Assembly (NCBI GenBank): GCA_945875585.1
Contig: CAMCLK010000045.1
Location: 1-40,081 of the forward strand
Direction: 5' to 3'
DNA length: 40,081 nt
Origin: Candidatus Kuenenia stuttgartensis
GTDB taxonomy: Bacteria > Planctomycetota > Planctomycetia > Gemmatales > Gemmataceae
This document shows, piece after piece, positions 33,655 through 40,081 of this stretch. The notes below the pieces were generated by a model. It was not told the origin of the DNA and ran no database searches. It saw only the letters and a list, made by a program, of their open reading frames with translations. Numbering within the stretch: the first letter of the stretch is position 1; each line of letters starts with the position of its first letter. Made by a program: the position numbers and the translations under genes.

Positions 33655-34962
33655 TTACTCGACCACGCGCTCCGAGTTGGATAATAAAGCAGCAACGACG
33701 GCGACGACATAGCCAATCGAGAACATGATGAAGGCCTCGTGCCAGTCGCCGTTGGTATCCCAGTATTTCAGCACAATCGGTACCAGCAGGGGTGTGGTTG
33801 CTGCGCCCAGATTGCCCCACATGTTCCCCCAACCGAAAACCGCAGCGGAATTCTTGCCGCCAATATCCTGCATGTAGGCCCAGATGGTCGGCACGCTCAG
33901 ATCGGTGGCAAACGCAACAACTGCCGCCGCCGCAATGAATCCCCATGCCGATTCCATGAAAAGGCACGATAAATATGCCGCCACAGCCACGGCATAACAA
34001 CCCGCCAAAGGGAGCGACCTTCCCCACCGCCGGCCCATGGTACGGCCACAAAAATCGGCCAGCGGTCCGCCGCTGAGCATGCCGATAATTCCTGCAAACA
34101 ACACAAGGGTGGACATCAGCCCGCCCATGCTAGATTCAACGTGTTTGACATCCTGCAAGTATTTGGGGAGCCAAGTCACCAGGAAGACCCACCCAATGTT
34201 GATGCCAAACTGCACAACACACATGCTCCACAGCGCTGCGCTCGTAAGCAGTGGTACAAACGACGGGAATCGAGTGTTCTGGGAGCGATCTTCCGGGGCA
34301 GCTCCGGCCAGAATCAACGCGCGTTCTTCCTCATTGCATTGGGGATGCTGCTGGGGCGAGGTGCGAATGACCCGGAAAAAAACAAAGGCAACAACAAATC
34401 CACTAATACCGTAAACCACCAGCACGCTGCGCCAGCCAAGCAGACCAGATAGCAACCATGCGGTGAGTATTGGGGCCGTGGCGCCGCCAAGCCTTCCCCC
34501 AAACGCCACAATCGAGCTGGCTGTACCCCGGCTTGGTGGCTGGATCCAACGTTTAATAAGGCTGCTGGCGGCAGGAAAACATCCTGCCTGGGCAAATCCA
34601 AACAGCAACCGGGCCACAAAAAGCATGGCGAACCCGGTTGCCAAACCAGTGAGCATGGTGCAAAGCGACCAGATCACAATATAGGCGGGAAGCATGACGC
34701 GGGCGCCCAGCCGGTCGGAAAGCCAACCCGCTGGGACCTGTCCCAGTGCATACGTGAAAAAGAACGCGGAAAGCACTGCGCCTGTTTCTTGTTGTGTCAG
34801 TTGTAGACCTATTCTGAAATCTTCGAGCTTGGCAATTTCGGCAATGCAAATACGGTCGATATACATGATGAAACCGGCCAGCGTGGTGGCGCCGATCACC
34901 GCGTAGCGTACACGTGTCGGCGCTCGGGCGGATGCTTGCGGCGCGCTGGTATCGGTGTTCAT
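33655..34962 (-). CDS. MFS transporter, anion:cation symporter (hexuronate/sugar-acid) type
   Basis: This 435-residue protein has about 12 hydrophobic segments. GFIMYIDRICIAE in TM1, GWLSDRLGAR in the first cytoplasmic loop and RLLFGFAQAGCFPAASSLIKRW are typical of the ACS family (ExuT, GudP, DgoT-like). These carriers import hexuronates, galactonate or glucarate with protons. It is downstream of two sugar-acid dehydratase genes (18 bases after the second), so uptake of a hexonate or uronate for that pathway is the likely role. Confidence 0.88.
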   Translation of the reverse strand: MNTDTSAPQASARAPTRVRYAVIGATTLAGFIMYIDRICIAEIAKLEDFRIGLQLTQQETGAVLSAFFFTYALGQVPAGWLSDRLGARVMLPAYIVIWSLCTMLTGLATGFAMLFVARLLFGFAQAGCFPAASSLIKRWIQPPSRGTASSIVAFGGRLGGATAPILTAWLLSGLLGWRSVLVVYGISGFVVAFVFFRVIRTSPQQHPQCNEEERALILAGAAPEDRSQNTRFPSFVPLLTSAALWSMCVVQFGINIGWVFLVTWLPKYLQDVKHVESSMGGLMSTLVLFAGIIGMLSGGPLADFCGRTMGRRWGRSLPLAGCYAVAVAAYLSCLFMESAWGFIAAAAVVAFATDLSVPTIWAYMQDIGGKNSAAVFGWGNMWGNLGAATTPLLVPIVLKYWDTNGDWHEAFIMFSIGYVVAVVAALLSNSERVVE

Positions 34963-34980
34963 GTGGTTATCTGCCTGGTG

Positions 34981-36198
34981 TCATCCGGTTCGGCGCACCG
35001 GGTGGTTGCCTGATTTGAACAGCCCGGGCAGGAATGCTGTCCCTAAACCAGGATCCGTAGGTGGCAGCAACCAGCCGTTTTCAATGACCGGCTGGCGATC
35101 GATTAAGTCCTTATAAAATGTGCGGATATGGGCGCGTACCGTTTCCTGCAAAACAACATTGCGTGAAGCAACCGAGCAGTGCAGCCCGGCAAACAGTGTC
35201 ATCGGGCCTGTGCAATCGTGCATCGTGGCCGAGATGTTGTACGCTTGCGCCAATTCAATAATTCGCCGCGTCTCGCTGATTCCACCGGCCCAGGTGGGAT
35301 CGATCATCACATAATCGGCGGCATTGGCTTGCAATAATTGCAGGTAGCTGGCACGGCCCAAGAGCATTTCCGAGGCGGCAACAGGCAGCCGGCATCGTTG
35401 GCGGAAGTCTGCCAATGTGGCGATATTGTCCACGCGCGGAACATCTTCCAGCCAGAACGGTCTGATTTCTGTCAAGGCCTCGGCCAGACGCAGGGCGGAA
35501 GCCAACTGGAAGAAGGCATGGCCCTCGATCATAATTTCAATGCGGTCACCCACACGCTTGCGGATTTCGCGCAGTGGCTTCATGCCTTCATCGATTTCCG
35601 CGGCGGAAAGATACGCGCCTCCGCCACGGTGCGCGTAGCGATCGAACGGCCAAACCTTCATTCCGGTAATGCCTTCGGAAACCAGCTCCTCGGCAAGGTC
35701 TCCCGCGGCATGGAACGAGGCCCAGTTATCTTGCAGTGGGCCGGGCTGGCCTTCGTCTCCATGGCCCGGCCAACCCGGATGCATTCCCGCAGGCCGCTGT
35801 TTTTGCGTGCCGTATCCCGGTCCGCCGCATGTGTTGTAAATGCGCACCTTTTTCTGGGTGGCTCCGCCCAGCAGTTTCCAGATCGGTTGGCCACACATCT
35901 GGCCCATAATGTCCCAAAGAGCAACATCGATGGCCGATAGGGCCCGCAGTTCGGCTCCCGGAAAGCCGAACGCCGAGCAGCGTTCATAAAGAAAGCGCCA
36001 ATGCGATTCGATATCCGTGGCTTCCGCACCGATCAGCCGCTCTGCCATCCAGTCGTGAATCAACGCGTCGATGGCATGGGGGGTGTAGTAGGTTTCACCG
36101 CAACCAATCAATCCATCGTCGGTGTGAACCCGGACCAAGATCAGGTTGGTCATGATGTTGGAAGGGATGGCCGTTTCGATGGCTACAATCTTGGGCAT
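34981..36198 (-). CDS. enolase-superfamily sugar-acid dehydratase (galactonate/mannonate dehydratase-like)
   Basis: This 405-residue member of the mandelate racemase/muconate lactonising family has predicted metal ligands E225 (IEGH), E251 (WLEDV) and E277 (ASEML). H227 sits two residues after the first ligand and H327 lies in HDCTGP. The spacings 26, 26 and 50 match D-galactonate dehydratase (D183, H185, E209, E235, H285), so an acid-sugar dehydration is likely. The first ligand is Glu rather than Asp. A Gly/Pro-rich insert of about 40 residues (near 125-165) lies in the loop region. The ATG at 36198 is preferred; an upstream TTG at 36207 would overlap the uxuA stop. The exact substrate is unknown. 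Confidence 0.85.
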   Translation of the reverse strand: MPKIVAIETAIPSNIMTNLILVRVHTDDGLIGCGETYYTPHAIDALIHDWMAERLIGAEATDIESHWRFLYERCSAFGFPGAELRALSAIDVALWDIMGQMCGQPIWKLLGGATQKKVRIYNTCGGPGYGTQKQRPAGMHPGWPGHGDEGQPGPLQDNWASFHAAGDLAEELVSEGITGMKVWPFDRYAHRGGGAYLSAAEIDEGMKPLREIRKRVGDRIEIMIEGHAFFQLASALRLAEALTEIRPFWLEDVPRVDNIATLADFRQRCRLPVAASEMLLGRASYLQLLQANAADYVMIDPTWAGGISETRRIIELAQAYNISATMHDCTGPMTLFAGLHCSVASRNVVLQETVRAHIRTFYKDLIDRQPVIENGWLLPPTDPGLGTAFLPGLFKSGNHPVRRTG

Positions 36199-36203
36199 GA
36201 CGG

Positions 36204-37169
36204 TCAACTGTCCATTCGGGGTTCGGTGGCATGGATCAGGCCGCGAATATAACCGAAAGCGAACAGCCTGCCCAGCATCGTGTATCCGGGTTCGCCATTT
36301 TCCTCGCCCACCAACTGCGGCACATGGTCGGGCCTGAGCGGGCCGTTGAAACCATTTTCACGCAGAGCGCGGATAGCCTCGGCCATGTCGGTGGGGCCGT
36401 TGTCGTGGAATGTTTCCACAAAATCTTCGGCTGTTCCTCGCGCATCACGGAAATGCACATACTGAATATGTTTTCCTAACCGGCGGATCGCGCGTGGAAT
36501 GTCTACTCCCATGGTCGCAAAAGTCCCTAGGCAAAAGCAGATCGCATTCCGTGTGCTGGGAACAAGGCTGACGAGCCGTTCAAACGCGGCCACGGAATTC
36601 ATGATGCGGGCCTTACCCATGAATACCGGCAGAGGTGGGTCGTCGGGGTGCATGGCCATGGTGACGGAAGCTTCTTCCGCCACCGGAATTATGGCTTTCA
36701 GAAACCGCTCCAGATTGGCCCAAAGCGCATCGGCCCCAATGGTATGCCGGGAAATAGCCTGACTAGCGGCATTGAGCGAAATGGCGCGTTCGGCATCGGC
36801 CAATCTGAATCCGGTAACCCGCGCGCCGCCACGCTCAGGGGTGTCGAGTTGTGTGCGCACCCAGTCGGTTCCAGACATGAAGTTGTAACAGAGCAGATGG
36901 ATGCCTGCTTGGGCCATGTTGCGGATCAGGTTTTTCATTGCTGTCAGTTCTTCACCATCGTGGTCGGTGCCGGTCTTGATCTTTTCGATCGGCAGGTATC
37001 CTTCCACGGCCAGAACCCGCAGTCCGTAACCTTCGATGGTTCGCTTCAAAGCCAAAAGATCTTCGAGCTTTGGCCCGGGGTATCGGACCACTACACCATC
37101 AACGCCGCACTGGGCCGCAAGTTGAAGATTGGTATCGTTCAGCGGGGTAAGTACTGAGCCCAGAAGCAT
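36204..37169 (-). CDS. uxuA: UxuA-family mannonate dehydratase
   Basis: This 321-residue TIM-barrel protein carries UxuA hallmarks: CYNFMSGTDWVRT near 94-106, AMHPDDPPLP near 170, a CFCLGT segment, YVHFRD near 239-244 and RPDHVPQL near 279-286 followed by GYTMLGRLFAFGYIRGL. UxuA dehydrates D-mannonate to 2-keto-3-deoxygluconate in glucuronate breakdown. It is shorter than the E. coli enzyme (about 394 residues), as are many related proteins. An AAGGA lies 9 bases before the ATG. It is the first gene of the minus-strand catabolic unit. A non-UxuA sugar-acid activity within the same family remains possible. Confidence 0.87.
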   Translation of the reverse strand: MLLGSVLTPLNDTNLQLAAQCGVDGVVVRYPGPKLEDLLALKRTIEGYGLRVLAVEGYLPIEKIKTGTDHDGEELTAMKNLIRNMAQAGIHLLCYNFMSGTDWVRTQLDTPERGGARVTGFRLADAERAISLNAASQAISRHTIGADALWANLERFLKAIIPVAEEASVTMAMHPDDPPLPVFMGKARIMNSVAAFERLVSLVPSTRNAICFCLGTFATMGVDIPRAIRRLGKHIQYVHFRDARGTAEDFVETFHDNGPTDMAEAIRALRENGFNGPLRPDHVPQLVGEENGEPGYTMLGRLFAFGYIRGLIHATEPRMDS

Positions 37170-37797
37170 GGCTTGGATTCCTTGCCTGTTTCGTTGGTAA
37201 GACTGCTAGATTTTGTATGGAGGCGTCCGCAGGGCGAATCTGACGCCATCTCAATGCTGCTTTCAAATGATTCATCACTGTTAAAACCTGTGGGGAGCAC
37301 GTTAGCGGAACTGATTGTGCCAGATGAACCGTGCCATTTCTAGCAGATGGGTTGGTTACAGTTTTATCAACAAATGATCTGCCAATCTTATGCGAATGGG
37401 TAACCTTTGCGTTCAACCGATAACCCAGACGCGCGGATCGATATTATTTGTTGTGAATTAAAAATGACGTGAAGGCGCGCATGCAACTGGATGATTGTCA
37501 GCGCGAGGCGCCCACATGAGTATTTGGTGAAGAATTGATGATGTAAAGACGATGTTTTTGTGAATTGCAAAAGAAGAGCCGGGAGCAGAACGGTTTTGGC
37601 ATTGAAGTTCAGCCTGCATGAGTAATTATATTTGTTGTTTGACGTGAGCTATTTTAATAATTAGACATTTCTTCTCACAACATTAACCAAATCTGTTGGA
37701 ACGTGAGCTAGATTAATTTCGTCATTGTTCGTGAAGGCAGGAACGTCCAGTGAGCCCACGGTGGGTGTCTGGCCAATCCTGTGGAGTTTAATGTTAC
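37170..37797. other. 628-base intergenic region between uxuA and the pseudopilin gene
   Basis: No convincing gene. It is AT-rich from about 37430 on. Next to uxuA it holds a GGCGTC/GACGCC inverted repeat (37222-37247). Nearer the pseudopilin it holds two 17-base near-identical direct repeats (37642 and 37701) and a short CCCAC-G-GTGGG dyad (37755-37765). Both divergent promoters must lie here, but I could not fix -35/-10 pairs. The short minus-strand frames in it look random. Confidence 0.4.
37642..37717 (+). promoter_or_regulatory. pair of 17-base direct repeats upstream of the DUF1559 gene
   Basis: ACGTGAGCTATTTTAAT (37642-37658) and ACGTGAGCTAGATTAAT (37701-37717) agree at 15 of 17 positions. 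They are 59 bases apart, close to a whole number of helical turns in spacing, and each is preceded by a TGTT. They may be tandem binding sites for a regulator of the pseudopilin/lipoprotein unit. Confidence 0.35.
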
Positions 37798-38892
37798 ATG
37801 AAAAAGTCTTTCAATCGTTCAGCGTTCACGCTGATTGAACTGCTGGTGGTGATCGCCATCATCGCTGTTCTTATTGGTCTCTTGGTTCCCGCCGTGCAGA
37901 AAGTGCGCGAAGCGGCCAACCGCATGCAGTGCTCTAACAATATGAAGCAAATCGGCCTTGCTTGCAGCACATTTGAATCGACATACGGCAAGCTCCCTGG
38001 CCCCGGTCAGTGCGATTCAACTGGTTCGAGCACGACGTTCTATCAAACCCACTCGTTTGGCACTCAAATTCTGCCTTACATCGAGCAAGAGCAGGTTTAC
38101 AAGGCATTCGATTTTACCACGCCATATACATTCAATACGGCAGCTAAAATCCATAGCACCTCTCTCATCAATGCCACGACGATGAGAGGTCAGCCTTATG
38201 ATGCCCTTCAGACATCGTTTGATGCAGCCAAGGCGCAAATCAAAACATTTGTCTGCCCATCAACCCCATTGGGTTCACAATCGCGCGATCCAGTCACAGG
38301 TCTGGGCGCAGTCGATTACATGGTTGTTGCCATGTCCGACGTTGATGATACGACTTTAGTAAGAAATTCCGCAAACCCTGCTGGTTTTGTGTATGGCATG
38401 CTTTCGTGCGAAGGTCGTTCGATTGCTCAGGTTCTTGATGGTTCCAGCAACACCATTCTATGCATCGAAGACGCTGGCCGTGCCCATCCAAGCATTGGTC
38501 TTTTTGGATCCATGTCGTCACGCGATTCAGCAGCCGCGACTTCCGTTGCCAATGTCGTTGGTGGTACCACCGGTACTATCGCCAATGCTCGTCGCGTGTA
38601 CGCATGGGCAGACCCAGATGCGTTCGCCAACGGTTTTTCCGGCCCAAGCAACGATACCGTGAGCAAGGTCGCCAAGATCAATAACAATGCCAATCCCGTC
38701 GGTGGTCCTGCTAATTGCTCTTGGAGTGTCAACAATTGCGGTCCCAACGACGAACCTTTTTCCTTCCACTCAGGCGTTGTGAATGCTGTAATGGGTGACG
38801 GTAGCGTCCGTATTATCAAGGACAGTGTCAGCCCTATTGCAGTGAAGTATGCCATTGGTGCAATGGATGGTAAGACATCCAACCTTGATTGA
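37798..38892 (+). CDS. DUF1559 pseudopilin (type IV pilin-like N-terminus, H-x9-DG protein)
   Basis: This 364-residue protein has a prepilin-like leader, MKKSFNRSA, with predicted cleavage before F10 (A^FTLIE; Ala instead of the usual Gly at -1) and Glu at +5. A hydrophobic helix (about 11-32) and the KVREAANRMQCSNNMKQIGLA stretch usual for DUF1559 follow, with a C-terminal FHSGVVNAVMGDGSV holding the H-x9-DG motif. This family is strongly expanded in planctomycetes and presumed surface or secreted; its function is unknown. The prepilin peptidase at 21806 could process it. GGAG lies 11 bases before the ATG. A lipoprotein gene follows after 19 bases. Confidence 0.93.
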   Translation: MKKSFNRSAFTLIELLVVIAIIAVLIGLLVPAVQKVREAANRMQCSNNMKQIGLACSTFESTYGKLPGPGQCDSTGSSTTFYQTHSFGTQILPYIEQEQVYKAFDFTTPYTFNTAAKIHSTSLINATTMRGQPYDALQTSFDAAKAQIKTFVCPSTPLGSQSRDPVTGLGAVDYMVVAMSDVDDTTLVRNSANPAGFVYGMLSCEGRSIAQVLDGSSNTILCIEDAGRAHPSIGLFGSMSSRDSAAATSVANVVGGTTGTIANARRVYAWADPDAFANGFSGPSNDTVSKVAKINNNANPVGGPANCSWSVNNCGPNDEPFSFHSGVVNAVMGDGSVRIIKDSVSPIAVKYAIGAMDGKTSNLD

Positions 38893-38911
38893 CAATTTGG
38901 AGGATTTTGGC

Positions 38912-39292
38912 ATGAGGCCTAGTGCTGTATCTGTTTTTTTCTGTCTCCTTTTGATTGTTGGTTGTGGCTACAGTGGTGCCGCACGTCAGGAAGGTTCCGA
39001 TATTTCGGGCAAACTTCTTGATGATGCTGGCAACCCCATCGGCAATGTGAGCGTTGTGTTGCAACCTTCGTTTTCAGGTGGCATGCCATCTGGAGGCAAA
39101 GTTGAAAAGGATGGGACTTTCAAGGCGAAAGCCGTTCCTGGGGACTATGTCTTCAGCATTGCGCCCACCGCCGAGAATGCCAAAGCCAAGGCCTTTTTGA
39201 AAGGAATCAACCCGAAGTACCTGTCGCCTGATGCTAGCAACAAGGTGACTGTGGCAGCGGGCGCCTCTATTGAAATTAAATTGGCTAAGTAA
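38912..39292 (+). CDS. small lipoprotein with carboxypeptidase-regulatory/transthyretin-like fold
   Basis: This 126-residue precursor has a signal peptide and lipobox LIVGC (Cys near residue 18). A single beta-sandwich-like domain follows, with ISGKLLDDAGNPIGNVSVVL, FKAKAVPGDYVFSI and a final strand. This pattern fits the carboxypeptidase regulatory-like family often found next to DUF1559 genes in planctomycetes. GGAGG (38899-38903) 8 bases before 38912 fixes the start; an upstream in-frame ATG would lose the signal peptide. It probably sits on a membrane surface and works with the upstream pseudopilin. Confidence 0.88.
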   Translation: MRPSAVSVFFCLLLIVGCGYSGAARQEGSDISGKLLDDAGNPIGNVSVVLQPSFSGGMPSGGKVEKDGTFKAKAVPGDYVFSIAPTAENAKAKAFLKGINPKYLSPDASNKVTVAAGASIEIKLAK

Positions 39293-39316
39293 GTCGCACA
39301 ATTTGTCCAATTTGTG

Positions 39317-39349
39317 AAAGAGGGGCCTTCATGGCCCCTCTTTCTTTTT
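39317..39349 (+). terminator. strong intrinsic terminator after the pseudopilin-lipoprotein unit
   Basis: AAAGAGGGGCC (39317-39327) and GGCCCCTCTTT (39333-39343) form a perfect 11-bp stem with loop TTCAT, followed by CTTTTT. It lies 25 bases after the lipoprotein stop and separates it from the repeat array. Confidence 0.88.
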
Positions 39350-39392
39350 CGTTACCGTTATTCAACAACGAATAATTCGAGAACAAATCATT

Positions 39393-39483
39393 CGAGCCGA
39401 TGGCGCAAGCCGTCGGGTATGTCTCAGCGAGCGGTGAGAGTGGACTGATTGTAATTAACCCGCCGACTTGCGTCGGCGGCTCG
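39393..39483 (+). repeat. repeat core 1
   Basis: Left arm 39393-39417 with GCAA loop, hairpin 2 at 39422-39439, right arm 39459-39483. The closing stem can extend to TTCGAG/CTCGAA. A 25-base linker follows. Confidence 0.88.
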
Positions 39484-39508
39484 AAGAGGACTCGAACAAA
39501 GAATAAAT

Positions 39509-39599
39509 CGAGCCGATGGCGCAAGCCGGCGGGTATGTCTCAGGGAGCGGTGAGAGAGGACTGATTGTTGTTAACCCGCCGACTTGCGTCGGCGGCTCG
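39509..39599 (+). repeat. repeat core 2
   Basis: Left arm 39509-39533 carries GCCGGCGG instead of GCCGTCGG, giving one mismatch in hairpin 1. Right arm 39575-39599. A 54-base linker follows, including GTTCCGTAATGTAACAACG. Confidence 0.88.
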
Positions 39600-39653
39600 A
39601 AGAGGACTCGAACAAGACGATGTTGGCGTTCCGTAATGTAACAACGAATAAAT

Positions 39654-39744
39654 CGAGCCGATGGCGCCAGCCGTCGGGTTAGTCTCAGCGAGCAGTGAGA
39701 GTGGACTGTTTGTAATTAACCCGCCGACTTGCGTCGGCGGCTCG
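39654..39744 (+). repeat. repeat core 3
   Basis: Left arm 39654-39678 with loop GCCA in hairpin 1; the loop of hairpin 2 reads GCGAGCAG. Right arm 39720-39744. A 25-base linker follows. Confidence 0.88.
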
Positions 39745-39769
39745 AAGAGGACTCGAACAAAGAATAAAT

Positions 39770-39860
39770 CGAGCCGATGGCGCCAGCCGTCGGGTATGTC
39801 TCAGCGAGCAGTGAGAGTGGGCTGTTTGTAATTAACCCGCCGACTTGCGTCGGCGGCTCG
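39770..39860 (+). repeat. repeat core 4
   Basis: Left arm 39770-39794 with loop GCCA; right arm 39836-39860. A 54-base linker follows, nearly identical to the linker after core 2. Confidence 0.88.
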
Positions 39861-39914
39861 AAGAAGACTCGAACAAGATGATGTCTGCGTTCCGTAATGT
39901 AACAACGAATAAAT

Positions 39915-40005
39915 CGAGCCGATGGCGCAAGCCGTCGGGTATGTCTCAGCGAGCGGTGAGAGTGGGCTGTTTGTAATTAACCCGCCGACTTGCGTCGGCG
40001 GCTCG
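39915..40005 (+). repeat. repeat core 5
   Basis: Left arm 39915-39939 with loop GCAA; right arm 39981-40005. A 25-base linker follows, with more substitutions than the other short linkers. Confidence 0.88.
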
Positions 40006-40030
40006 AAAAAGGCCCGAACAACGAATCATT

Positions 40031-40081
40031 CGAGCCGATGGCGCCAGCCGTCGGGTTAGTCTCAGCGAGCGGTGAGAGTGG
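40031..40081 (+). repeat. repeat core 6, truncated by the window edge
   Basis: Left arm 40031-40055 with loop GCCA and the complete hairpin 2 are visible; the right arm would lie beyond 40081. The array therefore continues outside the window. Confidence 0.85.

Larger units (their letters stand above)
39393..40081. repeat. higher-order tandem array of 91-base cloverleaf-like repeat cores
   Basis: Six cores start at 39393, 39509, 39654, 39770, 39915 and 40031; the last is cut by the window edge. Start-to-start distances are 116, 145, 116, 145 and 116, so a 261-base double unit is itself tandemly repeated. The linkers are 25 or 54 bases. Each core can form a closing stem (CGAG/CTCG, extended by flanking T-A), hairpin 1 (CCGATGGC-GCAA or GCCA-GCCGTCGG), hairpin 2 (TCTCA/TGAGA) and hairpin 3 (CCGCCGAC-TTGC-GTCGGCGG). 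Hairpin 3 is identical in all five complete copies. The outer 25-base arms are also imperfect inverted repeats of each other. REP/BIME-like elements are the closest known class. There are no coding features. Confidence 0.9.

Noticed and set aside
36205..36207. TTG start for the enolase-superfamily gene
   Set aside because: The ATG at 36198 is in frame, lies just after the uxuA stop and matches the family N-terminus (MPKIVAIET).
37099..37416. 105-residue minus-strand frame upstream of uxuA
   Set aside because: It overlaps the uxuA start in another frame, has no ribosome binding site and random-looking composition.
39285..39524. 79-residue minus-strand frame running through the terminator and first repeat
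   Set aside because: It is made from terminator and repeat sequence, has no ribosome binding site, and its content follows the repeat rather than a protein family.
39393..40081. CRISPR array
   Set aside because: Repeats are 91 bases with internal hairpins, and the linkers are themselves repeated rather than unique. No cas genes are in the window.

Overview
The window looks like a chromosomal segment of a planctomycete, probably of the Gemmata/Zavarzinella/Tuwongella group (family-level guess). The evidence is a DUF1559 pseudopilin (type IV pilin-like N-terminus plus a C-terminal H-x9-DG motif) followed by a small carboxypeptidase-regulatory-like lipoprotein, planctomycete-style Wza and companion lipoproteins, an AroD-AroE fusion, very tight gene packing, and hairpin repeats in the intergenic DNA. 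Base composition is moderately GC-rich by eye. I see no transposase, integrase, phage gene or CRISPR array.

Layout. (1) 1-5202: the edge of a minus-strand membrane gene, a small minus-strand cysteine protein, then an overlapping plus-strand set of an MsbA-like ABC exporter, a GT39-type membrane glycosyltransferase and a diverged GT2-like protein. A tRNA-Leu(CAG) follows. (2) 5341-15946: an exopolysaccharide region. A NusG-like specialised elongation factor with a long, structured leader precedes a WecA-type phosphosugar transferase and a Wzc-type chain-length regulator/BY-kinase. On the other strand, meeting Wzc tail to tail with a 4-base overlap, are a Wza-type export lipoprotein and a second lipoprotein. 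Then come a trypsin-like protease, an Ala/Pro/Lys-rich exported protein and a WaaL/Wzy-type ligase or polymerase with a large C-terminal domain. (3) 15948-19483, minus: rhomboid protease, FmdB-type zinc ribbon, a possible small membrane protein, and PtsP. (4) 19684-28827, plus: a compact run aroDE-aroK-prepilin peptidase-RND adaptor-RND pump-hisH-hisA with 4-base overlaps or very short gaps. (5) 28930-33457, minus: a second tripartite exporter, TolC-like/EmrA-like/EmrB-like. (6) 33655-37169, minus: a sugar-acid catabolic set of UxuA-type mannonate dehydratase, enolase-superfamily sugar-acid dehydratase and an ACS-type MFS transporter. (7) 37798-39292, plus: DUF1559 pseudopilin and lipoprotein, closed by a strong intrinsic terminator. 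(8) 39393 to the window end: a repeat array.

How they fit together. Region 2 forms a nearly complete Wzy-type polysaccharide pathway: antitermination, initiation on undecaprenyl phosphate, chain-length control, outer-membrane export, polymerisation or ligation. The prepilin peptidase in region 4 could process the pseudopilin in region 7. Two separate efflux systems (RND and MFS types) are present.

The strongest unexplained structure is the terminal array. It has six copies (the last cut by the window edge) of a constant 91-base core separated by linkers alternating strictly between 25 and 54 bases, giving a 261-base higher-order period. Each core can be drawn as a cloverleaf: a short closing stem around three hairpins.
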